Shown piece by piece: positions 52,442-61,672 of a stretch of 62,595 bases of DNA. The stretch covers positions 1-62,595 of the forward strand of contig JAPLAM010000106.1 in NCBI GenBank assembly GCA_026393275.1, given 5' to 3'. Every line of letters begins with the position of its first letter. Position 1 is the first letter of the stretch. The stretch comes from Arthrobacter sp. Its GTDB lineage: Bacteria > Actinomycetota > Actinomycetes > Actinomycetales > Micrococcaceae. The position numbers were made by a program, and so were the translations under genes. The notes under the pieces were generated by a model. The model was not told the origin of the DNA, searched no databases, and worked only from the letters and a program-made list of their open reading frames with translations.

Positions 52442-53377
52442 CTACCGCTGGTCGAACGCCTCGAGGAGCCGTTTGACCGAGCCGCCAAGGTTCCACTCGG
52501 TGGCCAGGCGCTCCAGTTCGGCGCGGGACGCGCCCGCGACAGGGTGCAGTTGCGCGCCCGCCTCCTCGAGAGTCGGCAACTGCAGGTCCCGGACGATCCC
52601 CACGACGGCCGGCGCGACCATGAGATAGTCGGCTGCCGCGCCCAGCTTGGACCGAACACCTGAGGACAGCCCGCTGCCCGCATCCGCCGCCGCGGTGAGC
52701 AGCCCGTCCAGGGTGCCGTATTCGCCGAGCAGCGCCGCGGCTGTCTTCTCGCCAATGCCCGCGACGCCGGGCAGCCCATCGGAGGAATCGCCGCGGAGGG
52801 TCGCGTAGTCGGCGTACTGTGCGGGCAACACGCGGTACTTGCCGACGATGACGGCATCGGTCATGACTTCGAGATTCCTCATTCCGCGCGCCGTATAGAT
52901 CACCCGCACCTGCCGGGCGTCGTCGACGACCTGGAAGAGATCGCGGTCGCCGGTCACCACATCGACCGGCAACCCGGCATGGCTGGCGTAACTGCCAACG
53001 ACGTCGTCGGCCTCGTGTTCGGGGGCACCGACGACGGCGATGTCCGCGAGGTCGAGCACCCTGCGGATCATCGGAAGCTGTGCCGTGAGCGCGTCCGGTA
53101 CGATCTCGACGTCGGGGCCTCCCGTTACCGTCTCGGCGACTCGACGCGCCTTGTAGCTCGGGATCCGGTCGACCCGCCATTGCGGGCGCCAGTCATCGTC
53201 CCAGCACGCGATGAGATGCGTTGCGGCATAGTCGGTGGTGAGCCGCGCGATCATGTCGAGCAGGCCGCGGACAGCGTTCACCGGCGTGCCGTCGGCGCGG
53301 CGGATCGTGTCGGGCAGGCCGTAGAAGGCGCGGAAGTACAGCGACGCGGTGTCGAGCAGCATCAGGCGGTGGGGCAT
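52442..53377 (-). CDS. 5'-3' exonuclease (PolA N-terminal domain family)
   Basis: 311 aa. LLDTASLYFRAFYGLP, DVVTGDRDLFQVVDD and the helix-hairpin-helix GDSSDGLPGVAGIGEKTAAALLGEYGTLDGLL show a stand-alone flap endonuclease/exonuclease lacking the polymerase. It removes 5' flaps during RNA-primer processing or repair and binds metal through the clustered Asp residues. Converges on the SDR gene with 34 bases between; divergent from the M1 peptidase gene. Confidence 0.93.
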   Translation of the reverse strand: MPHRLMLLDTASLYFRAFYGLPDTIRRADGTPVNAVRGLLDMIARLTTDYAATHLIACWDDDWRPQWRVDRIPSYKARRVAETVTGGPDVEIVPDALTAQLPMIRRVLDLADIAVVGAPEHEADDVVGSYASHAGLPVDVVTGDRDLFQVVDDARQVRVIYTARGMRNLEVMTDAVIVGKYRVLPAQYADYATLRGDSSDGLPGVAGIGEKTAAALLGEYGTLDGLLTAAADAGSGLSSGVRSKLGAAADYLMVAPAVVGIVRDLQLPTLEEAGAQLHPVAGASRAELERLATEWNLGGSVKRLLEAFDQR

Positions 53378-53574
53378 AGCCGATCCTTACACGGATGCGT
53401 GGACGTGTCAGCCAGTTCCGGCTCAGTCCCATCCCGGCGCGGGGCGCAGGATCCCAAGGTTTTCCGAAGCAGCTGTACGGATCATGGGAACATTCTGCGA
53501 ATTTGTTGGGCGGTTGCCCTAAGTCCGTTCGGTGTCTTGTCCCGTCCGGACACCAGCGAGACGAGGACCTGCAC

Positions 53575-55239
53575 ATGATCGGACACCAGGGCCGTAGGAC
53601 GAAAATCACCCGACACGGCCATCGGCGCGTCCTCCCGATGGCGATTGCCGTCGTACTCGCGGCGGGCGGGGTGGGAGCGCTCGGCGTGACGGCGCAGGCC
53701 GCCCCGGACCGTGACGGACCCCGCTACACGGCCGGCGCTCCCGGCAGCGGCGACCCCTACTTTCCTTACGCCGGCAACGGCGGGTACGACGTCCTGCACT
53801 ACGACCTGGCCCTTCGTTACACGCCGCCGGCCAACGCCGCCGTGCTCGAAGGCCGGCTCAACGGCGTCGCGACCATTACCCTCCGCGCGACGCAGGACCT
53901 ACAGTCGCTCAACTTCGACCTGCGCGGACTCGATGTCACCTCGGTCCGGGTCGACGGCAAGGCCGCGCAGCACGGGAAGTCGCAGGGCAACAGCCGGGCC
54001 GAGTGGTCACAGCAGCAGGACGACGCGAACCGCATCTGGGAACTCACCATCGGGCTGGCGCCAAAGCTGAAAGCCGGACAAACGTCGACGATCGTCGTCG
54101 AATACGGCGGAACCACCGGGCGGCCGCTCGACACCACCGGCGCCCTCTACGGGTGGGTCACCACCGCGGACGGCGCGATGGTGGTCAACGAACCCGAGGG
54201 CGCATCGACCTGGTACCCCGTGAACGACGACCCGCAGGACAAGGCAAGCTATACGTTCCGTGTCACCGTGCCCGCGGGCAAGACAGCCGTGGCGAACGGG
54301 CTGCCGGTTGGACGGCCGGAAACCGACGGCGGGTGGACGACGTGGACTTGGCAGGCCTCGGATCCGATGGCCAGCTACCTCGCCACGGCGACCGTCGGCG
54401 ATTTTGCCCTGTCCACCGGCGTGGGTCCGCACGGGCTCCCGATCATCAACGCGATTGACTCCGGCGTGACGGGCGCGGCGCTAGCGGAGACGAAGGCGTC
54501 ACTCGCCCTGCAGCCCGCGATGATCAGTTTCCTGGAGGGGCTGTTCGGGAGGTATCCGTTCGAGTCGTTCGGCGCGATCGTCGACGACGACACTGTCGAC
54601 TACGCGCTGGAGACCCAGACCCGGCCGATCTACTCCGAGGTCGCGGACGAGTACACGGTGGTGCACGAATTGGGCCACCAGTGGTTCGGTGACACGGTGA
54701 GTCCGTCTGACTGGAAGGACATCTGGCTGAACGAAGGCTGGGCAACCTACGTCGAATGGCTGTGGGCCGAGCACCAGGGCACGGCGACCATGCCGGAGCA
54801 GTTCGCGGACGCGGTGGCGTACCTCGACGGGAACAACCGGTGGGCACTCAACATCGCTGACCCCGGCCGTGACGACCTGTTCGCGAACCAGGTCTACCTG
54901 CGCGGAGCGGCTGCACTCTATGCGTTACGCGCGAAGATCGGCGACACGGCATTCTTCGCGGGGGCGAGGTTGTGGCTGACCCGGTACAAGGACTCGACGG
55001 CGACCACCAAGGACTTCCAGGCCGTGATGGAAAAGACCTCGGGCCAGAAACTCGGCGCGTTCTTCGATGACTGGATGCGCGATGGCGACCGCCCGGCGAT
55101 GCCGCCGCTGGCAGCGCGTGTGTCGGCGCAGCCGCATTCGCTGGCCCTCACACCACCGGCAGGTACGTATTCACCGGCCGTCCCGTCGTGCCGTAGGCCA
55201 GCTGAAGCGCCAGGAGTCCCTTGCGTTCCAGTTCGCTGA
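53575..55239 (+). CDS. Secreted M1 family zinc metallopeptidase
   Basis: 554 aa. Signal peptide with Arg-rich start and TAQAA end (about residue 40). M1 core: YALETQTRPIYS (gluzincin substrate site), HELGHQWFG zinc motif (His364, Glu365, His368) and NEGWATY (Glu387). It removes N-terminal residues from peptides outside the cell. The last ~30 residues are encoded antisense to the response regulator's 3' end and look like read-through (see findings). ATG 53575 has GAGGAC nearby. Confidence 0.88.
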   Translation: MIGHQGRRTKITRHGHRRVLPMAIAVVLAAGGVGALGVTAQAAPDRDGPRYTAGAPGSGDPYFPYAGNGGYDVLHYDLALRYTPPANAAVLEGRLNGVATITLRATQDLQSLNFDLRGLDVTSVRVDGKAAQHGKSQGNSRAEWSQQQDDANRIWELTIGLAPKLKAGQTSTIVVEYGGTTGRPLDTTGALYGWVTTADGAMVVNEPEGASTWYPVNDDPQDKASYTFRVTVPAGKTAVANGLPVGRPETDGGWTTWTWQASDPMASYLATATVGDFALSTGVGPHGLPIINAIDSGVTGAALAETKASLALQPAMISFLEGLFGRYPFESFGAIVDDDTVDYALETQTRPIYSEVADEYTVVHELGHQWFGDTVSPSDWKDIWLNEGWATYVEWLWAEHQGTATMPEQFADAVAYLDGNNRWALNIADPGRDDLFANQVYLRGAAALYALRAKIGDTAFFAGARLWLTRYKDSTATTKDFQAVMEKTSGQKLGAFFDDWMRDGDRPAMPPLAARVSAQPHSLALTPPAGTYSPAVPSCRRPAEAPGVPCVPVR

Positions 55240-55816
55240 GGTATCGCTGGGCCGTTGGGCGGCTGATGCCGATGCGGTCAGCGATGTCAGAGGCACTCGT
55301 AGGTTCTCCGGCTTGGACCACAGCATCGAGGACCTTTTGCATGGTGGGCGGCAGTCGGCGGCTGCCGCCGGCCCGGGACGGTGGGCGCCGGAGGTTGAAG
55401 AGTTGGTCGACGGCGGCCTGGTCGGCGACGGTTCCGGCGACCACTTCCTGGCGCCAGCGACGGTATGACTCGAGCTGGGTCTGGAGTTGTTCGAAGCCGA
55501 AAGGTTTTACGAGGTAGTAGACGGCTCCCCCGCGCATGGCCGCCCGTACCGTGGCCAGGTCCCGTGCCGCCGTGATCATGATGGCATCCACATTTTCCCC
55601 GCGGGCCTGGAGGGAACGCAGGAGGCTGATCCCATCCTCGTCCGGCAGGTAGACGTCAAGGAGCAAGAGATCCGGTTTGAGTTCGGCGATCGCGGCGCGC
55701 GCTGCCGCTGCCGTGTGGGCCTCGCCGACACACTCGTACCCCTCGATCCTGTCCACCCGGGCGGCGTGGATCCGGGCCACACGGAAGTCGTCATCGACCA
55801 CCAGGGTGCGAATCAT
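55148..55816 (-). CDS. CitB/DcuR-type response regulator
   Basis: 222 aa. Receiver domain with Asp54 (LLLLDVYLPDEDG) and Lys in YYLVKPFGF; C-terminal helix-turn-helix with the CitB-type pattern TSASDIADRIGISRPTAQRYLSELE. ATG 55816 overlaps the kinase stop (ATGA). Usually controls transport or use of C4-dicarboxylates or citrate. Its stop at 55148 lies 92 bases inside the convergent M1 peptidase frame. Confidence 0.93.
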   Translation of the reverse strand: MIRTLVVDDDFRVARIHAARVDRIEGYECVGEAHTAAAARAAIAELKPDLLLLDVYLPDEDGISLLRSLQARGENVDAIMITAARDLATVRAAMRGGAVYYLVKPFGFEQLQTQLESYRRWRQEVVAGTVADQAAVDQLFNLRRPPSRAGGSRRLPPTMQKVLDAVVQAGEPTSASDIADRIGISRPTAQRYLSELERKGLLALQLAYGTTGRPVNTYLPVV

Positions 55817-57471
55817 TCCGGCCCCTGCCCGAGAGACGCGGGCTCGCGCACCGACCCTTCGGTTTCGGGTTCAGGCAGCCAGATTTCGAAGCGCCCGCCG
55901 GGCCCGGGGAAAACATCCAGCGTTCCCCCGGCGCGGCGCACGATCCTGGCAACCAGCGCCAGTCCAATGCCCCGCCGGGTCCCGGGACGCTGGTTTTTCG
56001 TGGTGAACCCGTCAACGGCAACGTCGCTGAGGACTTCCGGCGGGACGCCCGGCCCGTTGTCTGTCACAGAGACGAAGATGCCGGCGGAATCATCGAGTTG
56101 GAGCGTGACGAGCCTGGGGGTGGCCTGCTCGGCGACGGCGTCGACGGCGTTGTCCAGCAGGTTGCCGACGATGGTCAGGAGCGACTGGGTGTCCAGAAAC
56201 GGCTGCCGCAACTCGGAGTCGTCCGTCACGGTGATCTGCACGTCCTGCTCCGCTGCCAGGGTCACCTTCGCCAGCAGCAGGGCCGCCAGTTCCGGCGGTT
56301 CCACCCGGGAACGCAGCCCCTCGCCGAGGGACCGCGAAGTGTCTGAAATGCTCGAGACGAACCGGCGCGCCTGATCGACGTCGCCCATTTCCAGCAGGCC
56401 ACCCACTACGTGCAGGCGGTTCGCGTACTCGTGCTCCTGCGCCCGCAACGCTTCCATCAGGCCCTGGACGGAGCGTAGGTCGCGGACCAGCCCCTCGACC
56501 TCGGTGCGGTCCCGCAACGTCACCACCGCTCCGATGCTTCTTCCGCCCAGGGTCACGGCCATCCGGTTGGCTACCAGCAGGGCGCCGTCCGTGAACACCG
56601 CTTCGTCCGCACCCCCAAGCTCTCCGGTCAGGAGGGATAGGAGCCTGCCAGCGGGAAGCAGATCCTTGAGCCGCTGGCCGACGACGCTCCCGTCCAGGTG
56701 CAGCAGGTGGCGAGCTTCGCTGTTGATCACGGTGACGCGGCCGTCGTCGTCGACGCCGATCATCGCCTCACGGATGCCGTGCAGCAGCGCCTCGCGGTCC
56801 TGTAACAGCGAGGCGATCTCGGCCGGCTCCAAGTCGAACGTCACTCGTTTGATCCGGCGTGCCAGCAGCACCGAGCCGAAGGCACCGATCAGCAGCACCA
56901 CCGCCGAATAGCCGGCGATGAGCCAGATCTGCTGGCCACGGTCCTTGTCCTCGGTTGTCTCCAGGATGCCGACCGAAACCTGGCCGATCACGCTGCCGTC
57001 CGACGCACGGACGGGCGCCTTGGCGTTGGCTGAGGGCCCCAGCCGTCCCGGCTCGGTGCCGACATGATTCTGGCCATCCAGTGCATCCATGGGTTCGTGC
57101 AGGACCTGGCCGACCAGGGCCGGGTTGGGGTGGGAATAGCGCACGCCGTTACGGTCGGTGACTATCACGTAGTCCGGGTGAGCGGTGGCCTGCACGTCGG
57201 CTGCGAGCGCCTGGACCGACCGCGCAGGGTCACCGTGCTGCAGGGCCGCGGCGACTTCGGGCATTTGGGCCACGGTGGTGGCGATTGCCAGTGCACGCGC
57301 GCGGTACTGGTTTTCCAGGGTCTGGTTGCTGATTCGGTCGTAGAGGAACGCCCCGCCGGCGACTGTCAACAGCAGGATGCACAGCACCCACACCAGGATC
57401 TGTGATGCGAGGGGCTTAGCCCTCAACCGTCGACCCGGGATCCTCACCTTGCCCGTCTCCCTGCCTTGCAC
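55813..57471 (-). CDS. CitA/DcuS-type sensor histidine kinase
   Basis: 552 aa. First membrane helix (about 23-44), an extracellular PAS-like sensor with YVIVTDRNGVRYSHPNPALVGQ typical of CitA/DcuS, second helix (about 180-203), a cytoplasmic PAS (REAMIGVDDDGRVTVIN), then the SPOB-like H-box RAQEHEYANRLHVVGGLLEMG and HATPase (NLLDNAVDAV, DNGPGVP, RRGIGLALV). Senses carboxylates outside. No matching transporter is in the window. Confidence 0.92.
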   Translation of the reverse strand: MQGRETGKVRIPGRRLRAKPLASQILVWVLCILLLTVAGGAFLYDRISNQTLENQYRARALAIATTVAQMPEVAAALQHGDPARSVQALAADVQATAHPDYVIVTDRNGVRYSHPNPALVGQVLHEPMDALDGQNHVGTEPGRLGPSANAKAPVRASDGSVIGQVSVGILETTEDKDRGQQIWLIAGYSAVVLLIGAFGSVLLARRIKRVTFDLEPAEIASLLQDREALLHGIREAMIGVDDDGRVTVINSEARHLLHLDGSVVGQRLKDLLPAGRLLSLLTGELGGADEAVFTDGALLVANRMAVTLGGRSIGAVVTLRDRTEVEGLVRDLRSVQGLMEALRAQEHEYANRLHVVGGLLEMGDVDQARRFVSSISDTSRSLGEGLRSRVEPPELAALLLAKVTLAAEQDVQITVTDDSELRQPFLDTQSLLTIVGNLLDNAVDAVAEQATPRLVTLQLDDSAGIFVSVTDNGPGVPPEVLSDVAVDGFTTKNQRPGTRRGIGLALVARIVRRAGGTLDVFPGPGGRFEIWLPEPETEGSVREPASLGQGPE

Positions 57472-57809
57472 CGGGGCACGCTCGGAATGCTCTTCATACC
57501 CCTCCCCCAGTCTAGGTGATCCAGCCCACTGTGGACCGGGTCAGGGCCCTGGCGGCGGCCGCAGTAAGCGGGGCCGTACGAGCAAAACGCTCAAAACGTG
57601 AATGATGCCTCTTAACCTTCGCAAGGCTCGGAATCCTTGGGCCGGTGCAGTCCCCTTCCTATCGTTGAAGTGTCAGAGGTGACGTGGTTCGGAGCCGGAC
57701 GACCCCCCCACGATTACCACCAACAGCTACCTCCACCCAGCGCCGTCGTCGGTTGAACTTTCGCCGAGGGGCAGGGCGGGGAGGTAGAAATCTCCAAAGG
57801 ACTCACCCC
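57472..57809. other. Divergent intergenic region before the CitA kinase and copy B
   Basis: 338 bases. It holds a tandem 9-bp pair AGCAAAACG-CTCAAAACG (57581-57598) about 110-127 bases from the kinase start, and the single stretch CTCTTAACC (57609-57617) resembling one half of the box at 20698. No gene is visible. Confidence 0.45.
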
Positions 57810-58172
57810 ATGAACAAGATCATTCGTGTTCTCGGAAGTACGACGGCGACGCTGGCTCTGGGCTTGGGCGCAAGCGCCCTTCCGGCGAGCGCGGCGAGCG
57901 CAGCCGCCCCGACCACCGCAAACTGGAACCAAAGCTCCGCCAACGACCGTCACCACATGAAGGACACCAACCGGCACGACGCTCAACACGGCTGGTGGGA
58001 CAATGAGGGCCGCTGGCACGACTGGGCCGACGGATCGGGCTGGCGCGACGACAACGGCAACTGGCGTTCGGACAACGACCACAACGGCTCGTGGATGGGA
58101 CGCGACGGATTCCGGCACGACAAGGACGGCTTTTTTGACCATCAGGGCCACCACCACATGCGCACCTGGTAA
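57810..58172 (+). CDS. Secreted Trp/His/Asp-rich small protein, copy B
   Basis: 120 aa. Sec signal ending LPASA-A near residue 29, like copy A. The mature region shares WNQSS, DTNRHD, HGW, RWH, GWRDD-G-W, DHNG, DG-RHD and DH-G blocks in the same order with copy A at 20201-20593, while the tail is His-rich (HQGHHHM). No Cys in this copy. ATG 57810 is behind AAAGGA with eight bases. Role unknown; metal or surface binding is possible from composition. Confidence 0.8.
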   Translation: MNKIIRVLGSTTATLALGLGASALPASAASAAAPTTANWNQSSANDRHHMKDTNRHDAQHGWWDNEGRWHDWADGSGWRDDNGNWRSDNDHNGSWMGRDGFRHDKDGFFDHQGHHHMRTW

Positions 58173-58217
58173 GCACGGGCCTGTGCGGACCTCCAACTGA
58201 GGCCAGTGCACATCAAT

Positions 58218-58255
58218 CCAGCCGGAGGACGGGGTTCTGCCCGCCCTCCGGCTGG
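58218..58255 (+). terminator. Hairpin terminator after copy B
   Basis: CCAGCCGGAGG pairs with CCTCCGGCTGG (11 bp) and continues into a CGGG/CCCG inner stem. It lies 46 bases after the stop and separates copy B from the ABC operon. Confidence 0.7.
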
Positions 58256-58401
58256 CGTTCGCCCCCGCGCGTTCGCCGGGACTAATTCCCTTGCGTTTTG
58301 TTCGGCACAGTCCCATCATGGAGCCGAGGCGCCGCCTTCTGGAACTGGCCCACTGATGTTGCCGGCCGGACCACGGGCGTGTGGTTCAGGGAGGTACGGG
58401 C

Positions 58402-59340
58402 ATGACCGAAACGGCCATCGAGCTCACCGGCGTCACCAAGCGATTCGGCTCCTTTACCGCAATCGACGACCTTAGCCTGCGAGTCCAGCGCGGGGAGATC
58501 TTCGGCCTGCTCGGGCCCAACGGGTCGGGCAAGACAACCACCATTAACATGATCAGCGGCCTGAGCCGCCCGACCTCCGGCGGCGTCAGGGTCCTCGGCA
58601 TCGACCTGCTGGCGGAGCCCCGAAAGATCCGACGCTCGCTGGGGACCGTGCCGCAGGAGAACGCCCTCTACGAGGAGCTCACGGCGGAGGCCAACCTTCG
58701 GTTTCACGCCGACCTCTTCGACGTTCCCCGGAAGGGCCTCGAGCAGCGGATCAGCTCCCTGCTTCAGCTGGCACAGCTGGAGGAGCGCCGGAAGAGCCGC
58801 GTATCCACATTCTCCGGCGGCATGAAACGACGCCTGGCCCTGGTCCGGGCGCTGCTCCACGACCCGGAACTGTTGTATTTCGACGAGCCCGCGCTGGGCG
58901 TCGATGTGCAGAGCCGGCGCGCCCTGTGGGACCGGATCCTCGAGCTCAAGGAGCGCGGAACCACCGTGCTCATCACGACGAACTATCTCGAGGAGGCGAA
59001 CGTCCTCTGCGACCGCCTGGCGATTATCGATCGCGGGCGGCTCGTGGCGCTCGACTCGCCGTCGAACTTGCGCCGCAGCTTCGGCGACACCGTCCTCGAG
59101 ATGCGGACACGGCCGTCACCGACGGAGGACGTCGTTGCAAGAATCCGCGCGCTCCCCGGCGTGGTCTCTGCCACGGCGTCCCACGAATCGCTGAAGGTCA
59201 CAGTGGAGGGCGGCACGGACGTCACCGGCAAGGTCGTGACGGCGGTGGTCCAATCCACGAGCCTCGAGGAGATCCAGAGCCGCGAGCCGGGCCTGGACGA
59301 GGTCTTCCTGAGCCTGACAGGCAAGGAGCTCCGGGAATGA
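58402..59340 (+). CDS. ABC-2 exporter ATP-binding protein
   Basis: 312 aa. Walker A GPNGSGKTT (38-46), Q-loop PQEN, signature FSGGMKRR (137-144), Walker B LLYFDEP (158-163) and the D-loop ALGVD. The C-terminal 90 residues form the extra domain typical of drug/antibiotic exporters (DrrA/CcmA-like). It energises the two permeases that follow; its stop overlaps the first permease start (ATGA). Confidence 0.92.
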   Translation: MTETAIELTGVTKRFGSFTAIDDLSLRVQRGEIFGLLGPNGSGKTTTINMISGLSRPTSGGVRVLGIDLLAEPRKIRRSLGTVPQENALYEELTAEANLRFHADLFDVPRKGLEQRISSLLQLAQLEERRKSRVSTFSGGMKRRLALVRALLHDPELLYFDEPALGVDVQSRRALWDRILELKERGTTVLITTNYLEEANVLCDRLAIIDRGRLVALDSPSNLRRSFGDTVLEMRTRPSPTEDVVARIRALPGVVSATASHESLKVTVEGGTDVTGKVVTAVVQSTSLEEIQSREPGLDEVFLSLTGKELRE

Positions 59341-60446
59341 GCCTGCGCCACAACCTGCGGGTGGTCCGGGCCGTGGCGGCGGCGGACATCCGACTCACCC
59401 TCCGCGAACCGCTGTTCGCGATAGTCGGCGTCGTGATCCCGATCAATTTCCTGCTGCTCTTCCTTCTCTTCGCCATCAGCGGGGGCCAGGCGCCGATCGC
59501 GGTGGTGCTAAGTGACCAGGGGCCGCTGGCCGAACGCTTCGTGCAGGCCATGAGCAACTCACAGTCGTTTATTATCCATACGACATCCCCGGCCGACGCG
59601 GAACGCGAGATCCGCGCGGGCGCCATCGTCGCCGTCGTGACGGTACCGCAGGACTTTGATGCCGCGTTGGCTGCCGGGAGGAGGGTGGACGTCCCGGTCG
59701 AGATCAACAACCTCAACGTCGACTTCACGAACGACATCCGGCGGGCAGTGCCGCTCTCGATTACGTCTTTCTACGCCGACGCGTTTCCTGACCAGGTGGT
59801 CGTGCATGCCGTCGAGTCCGACGTCCAGGCACACGACACCGGGTACCTTCCGTACCTCGCTGTCAGCATTGTGGTTGCCGGCCTGATGCTCGCCGCACTC
59901 TTACAGGGCAGCGTCAATGCCGCCCGGGACTACGAGTTGGGAACCGTCAAGGAACTGGCACTGGCACCGGTGAGCCGGATTGCGATCGGGCTGGGAAAGA
60001 TGCTCGGGTCGGCCGCGCTCACGGCGGCGTCGGCGCTGCTGGTGCTGGGCGTGGTGATCCTGCTGATCGGGGTCCGCCCGCTGCATCCCCTGGAAGTGAT
60101 CGGGTTTGCCCTGCTGATGATCGCAGCCTTTCTTGCCCTCGGCGTCCTGGCCGGGACGCTGGTCCGCCGGCGGCAGCAGGCGATCCCCCTCGCCATCGCC
60201 AGCGTCCTCCCGCTGTTCTTCCTGAGCGGTCCGTTCGGACCGGCGAACTGGCTGGGACCGGTTCCCGGCGCGATCGCAGCCGTGTCCCCGCTCACCTATG
60301 CGATCGCCGCCTTCCAGCACGCCTTTCACGGCTACCAGACGGCCACCCAGGACCTGACCGTCGACACCATTGTGCTGTCCGGGTTCACGCTGGTGACGGT
60401 GGCACTCACAGCGTTTGTTTTCGGCCGCCGCGGGGTCGCGCACTGA
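59337..60446 (+). CDS. ABC-2 permease, subunit 1
   Basis: 369 aa. One N-terminal helix, a large external domain (about 45-180) and five C-terminal helices, the YhhJ/ABC2_membrane_3 layout. The segment INNLNVDFTNDIRRAVPLSITSFY has a close match in subunit 2, so the two arose by duplication. The stop lies at the first unit of a 14-bp tandem duplication (60438-60465). Confidence 0.88.
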   Translation: MSLRHNLRVVRAVAAADIRLTLREPLFAIVGVVIPINFLLLFLLFAISGGQAPIAVVLSDQGPLAERFVQAMSNSQSFIIHTTSPADAEREIRAGAIVAVVTVPQDFDAALAAGRRVDVPVEINNLNVDFTNDIRRAVPLSITSFYADAFPDQVVVHAVESDVQAHDTGYLPYLAVSIVVAGLMLAALLQGSVNAARDYELGTVKELALAPVSRIAIGLGKMLGSAALTAASALLVLGVVILLIGVRPLHPLEVIGFALLMIAAFLALGVLAGTLVRRRQQAIPLAIASVLPLFFLSGPFGPANWLGPVPGAIAAVSPLTYAIAAFQHAFHGYQTATQDLTVDTIVLSGFTLVTVALTAFVFGRRGVAH

Positions 60447-60465
60447 TGGGAGCGCACTGATGGGA
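60438..60465 (+). repeat. 14-bp tandem duplication at the permease junction
   Basis: GCGCACTGATGGGA twice in succession. The first unit holds the stop of permease 1 (TGATG); the second holds the ATG of permease 2. The ATG in unit 1 is out of frame with permease 2. Confidence 0.9.
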
Positions 60466-61560
60466 GCCCTGCGGGCCGTGCTGGCCATCGCGGTCAAAGA
60501 CATCGTGACGTGGCTGCGCACGCCGTCGGCGATCGCGGTCAGCCTGCTGCCGCCGGTCGCCTTCCTGCTGATCATCTTCATCGTGGCGGGGGCAACGGGC
60601 CGCAATCCGGTGGCAGTCGTTGCCGAGGACGACGGCCCGCAGACTCAGCGCCTCGTGTCGATCCTGACTGACTCTGACGCGTTCCGCGTCCAGCCCGCCT
60701 CCCCGCTTGAGGCAGCGCATTTGCTCGACACGCTCCAGGTCGCTGCCGTCATCACCATCCCGGCCTCGTTCGACGACGACTTCCGGATGCACCGGCCGGA
60801 CCCGGTGCAGATCCGGATCAACAATCTGAACCTGGACTTCACCAATGACCTGCGCCGATCGCTGCCGGCGGCGATCACGCGCTTTTACGGGGGCCAGCCG
60901 GGCAACCCCATCATGGTCGGCGTTACCGAGTCGGATCTGAGGCCGCACGACGTCGACCTGGTGCAGTTTGAGCTCGTGCCCATCCTCGTGCTGCTCCTCA
61001 CGCTCATGGGCGTCGTCAACGGCGGTTTGGCCACGGCCCGGGAGTTCGAGGACTTGACGATCAAGGCACTGTTGTTATCACCGATCGGCCGCGGCACCCT
61101 GATCGCCGGGAAGATCCTGGGGTGCTGGGTGACGACCATGCTGGTGGCCGCGCTGGTGCTGGTCTTGTCGGCGGTCACCGGCATCCTACGCCCGGCGGGC
61201 TGGTACTGGGTGCCGGCCCTGGCGGTGATCGGGTTGATTGCCCTCGCGGCAGCCGGCGTCGGGACAGCCCTTGGCGGCATCTTCCGCCGAATCGCACCAG
61301 TGTCCGCGGCCGGGATCAACGTGGCGATCTATCTGTTTTTCCTCAGCGGCGGGATCGGCGTCGCGGCCTTCCTGCCCGGGTGGATTCAGGCCATCGCCCA
61401 CTTCACTCCGATATTTTATGGCGTGGACGCGTTGGAGGCAGCTGTTTTCTACCAATCGACCGACAACCTGGGCCGCGACGTTGCCGTACTGGTGCTGACG
61501 GCCGCCGGCGGCCTCGTTGTGGGCATCATGTCGCTCCGACGGCGGCTCGTCGCCTTCTAA
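60460..61560 (+). CDS. ABC-2 permease, subunit 2
   Basis: 366 aa. Same layout as subunit 1: N-terminal helix, external domain with INNLNLDFTNDLRRSLPAAITRFY, and five C-terminal helices. Together with the ATPase it forms a heterodimeric exporter; the substrate is not evident, and no regulator is adjacent. ATG 60460 is in the second unit of the tandem duplication. Confidence 0.88.
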   Translation: MGALRAVLAIAVKDIVTWLRTPSAIAVSLLPPVAFLLIIFIVAGATGRNPVAVVAEDDGPQTQRLVSILTDSDAFRVQPASPLEAAHLLDTLQVAAVITIPASFDDDFRMHRPDPVQIRINNLNLDFTNDLRRSLPAAITRFYGGQPGNPIMVGVTESDLRPHDVDLVQFELVPILVLLLTLMGVVNGGLATAREFEDLTIKALLLSPIGRGTLIAGKILGCWVTTMLVAALVLVLSAVTGILRPAGWYWVPALAVIGLIALAAAGVGTALGGIFRRIAPVSAAGINVAIYLFFLSGGIGVAAFLPGWIQAIAHFTPIFYGVDALEAAVFYQSTDNLGRDVAVLVLTAAGGLVVGIMSLRRRLVAF

Positions 61561-61572
61561 CACCGACCTGGC

Positions 61573-61630
61573 GGCTGAGGTTCTGGCGGGCAGGCTCCCT
61601 GCAGCGCCCGTGCCCGCCGTCGCGACCTCA
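61573..61630 (+). terminator. Imperfect hairpin after the ABC operon
   Basis: TGAGGT...ACCTCA outer arms and GGCGGGCA (61585-61592) / TGCCCGCC (61611-61618) inner arms with unequal spacing. It is a plausible terminator, weaker than the others, in the 112-base gap before the DUF222 gene. Confidence 0.4.
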
Positions 61631-61672
61631 GGACGGACTCTTATTGTCAGTGCCTCCTGGGATGCTTTGGGT

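Noticed and set aside
57634..57660. Possible DosR box upstream of copy B
   Set aside because: TTGGGCC...AGTCCCC matches only one half of the consensus; the other arm fails at most positions.
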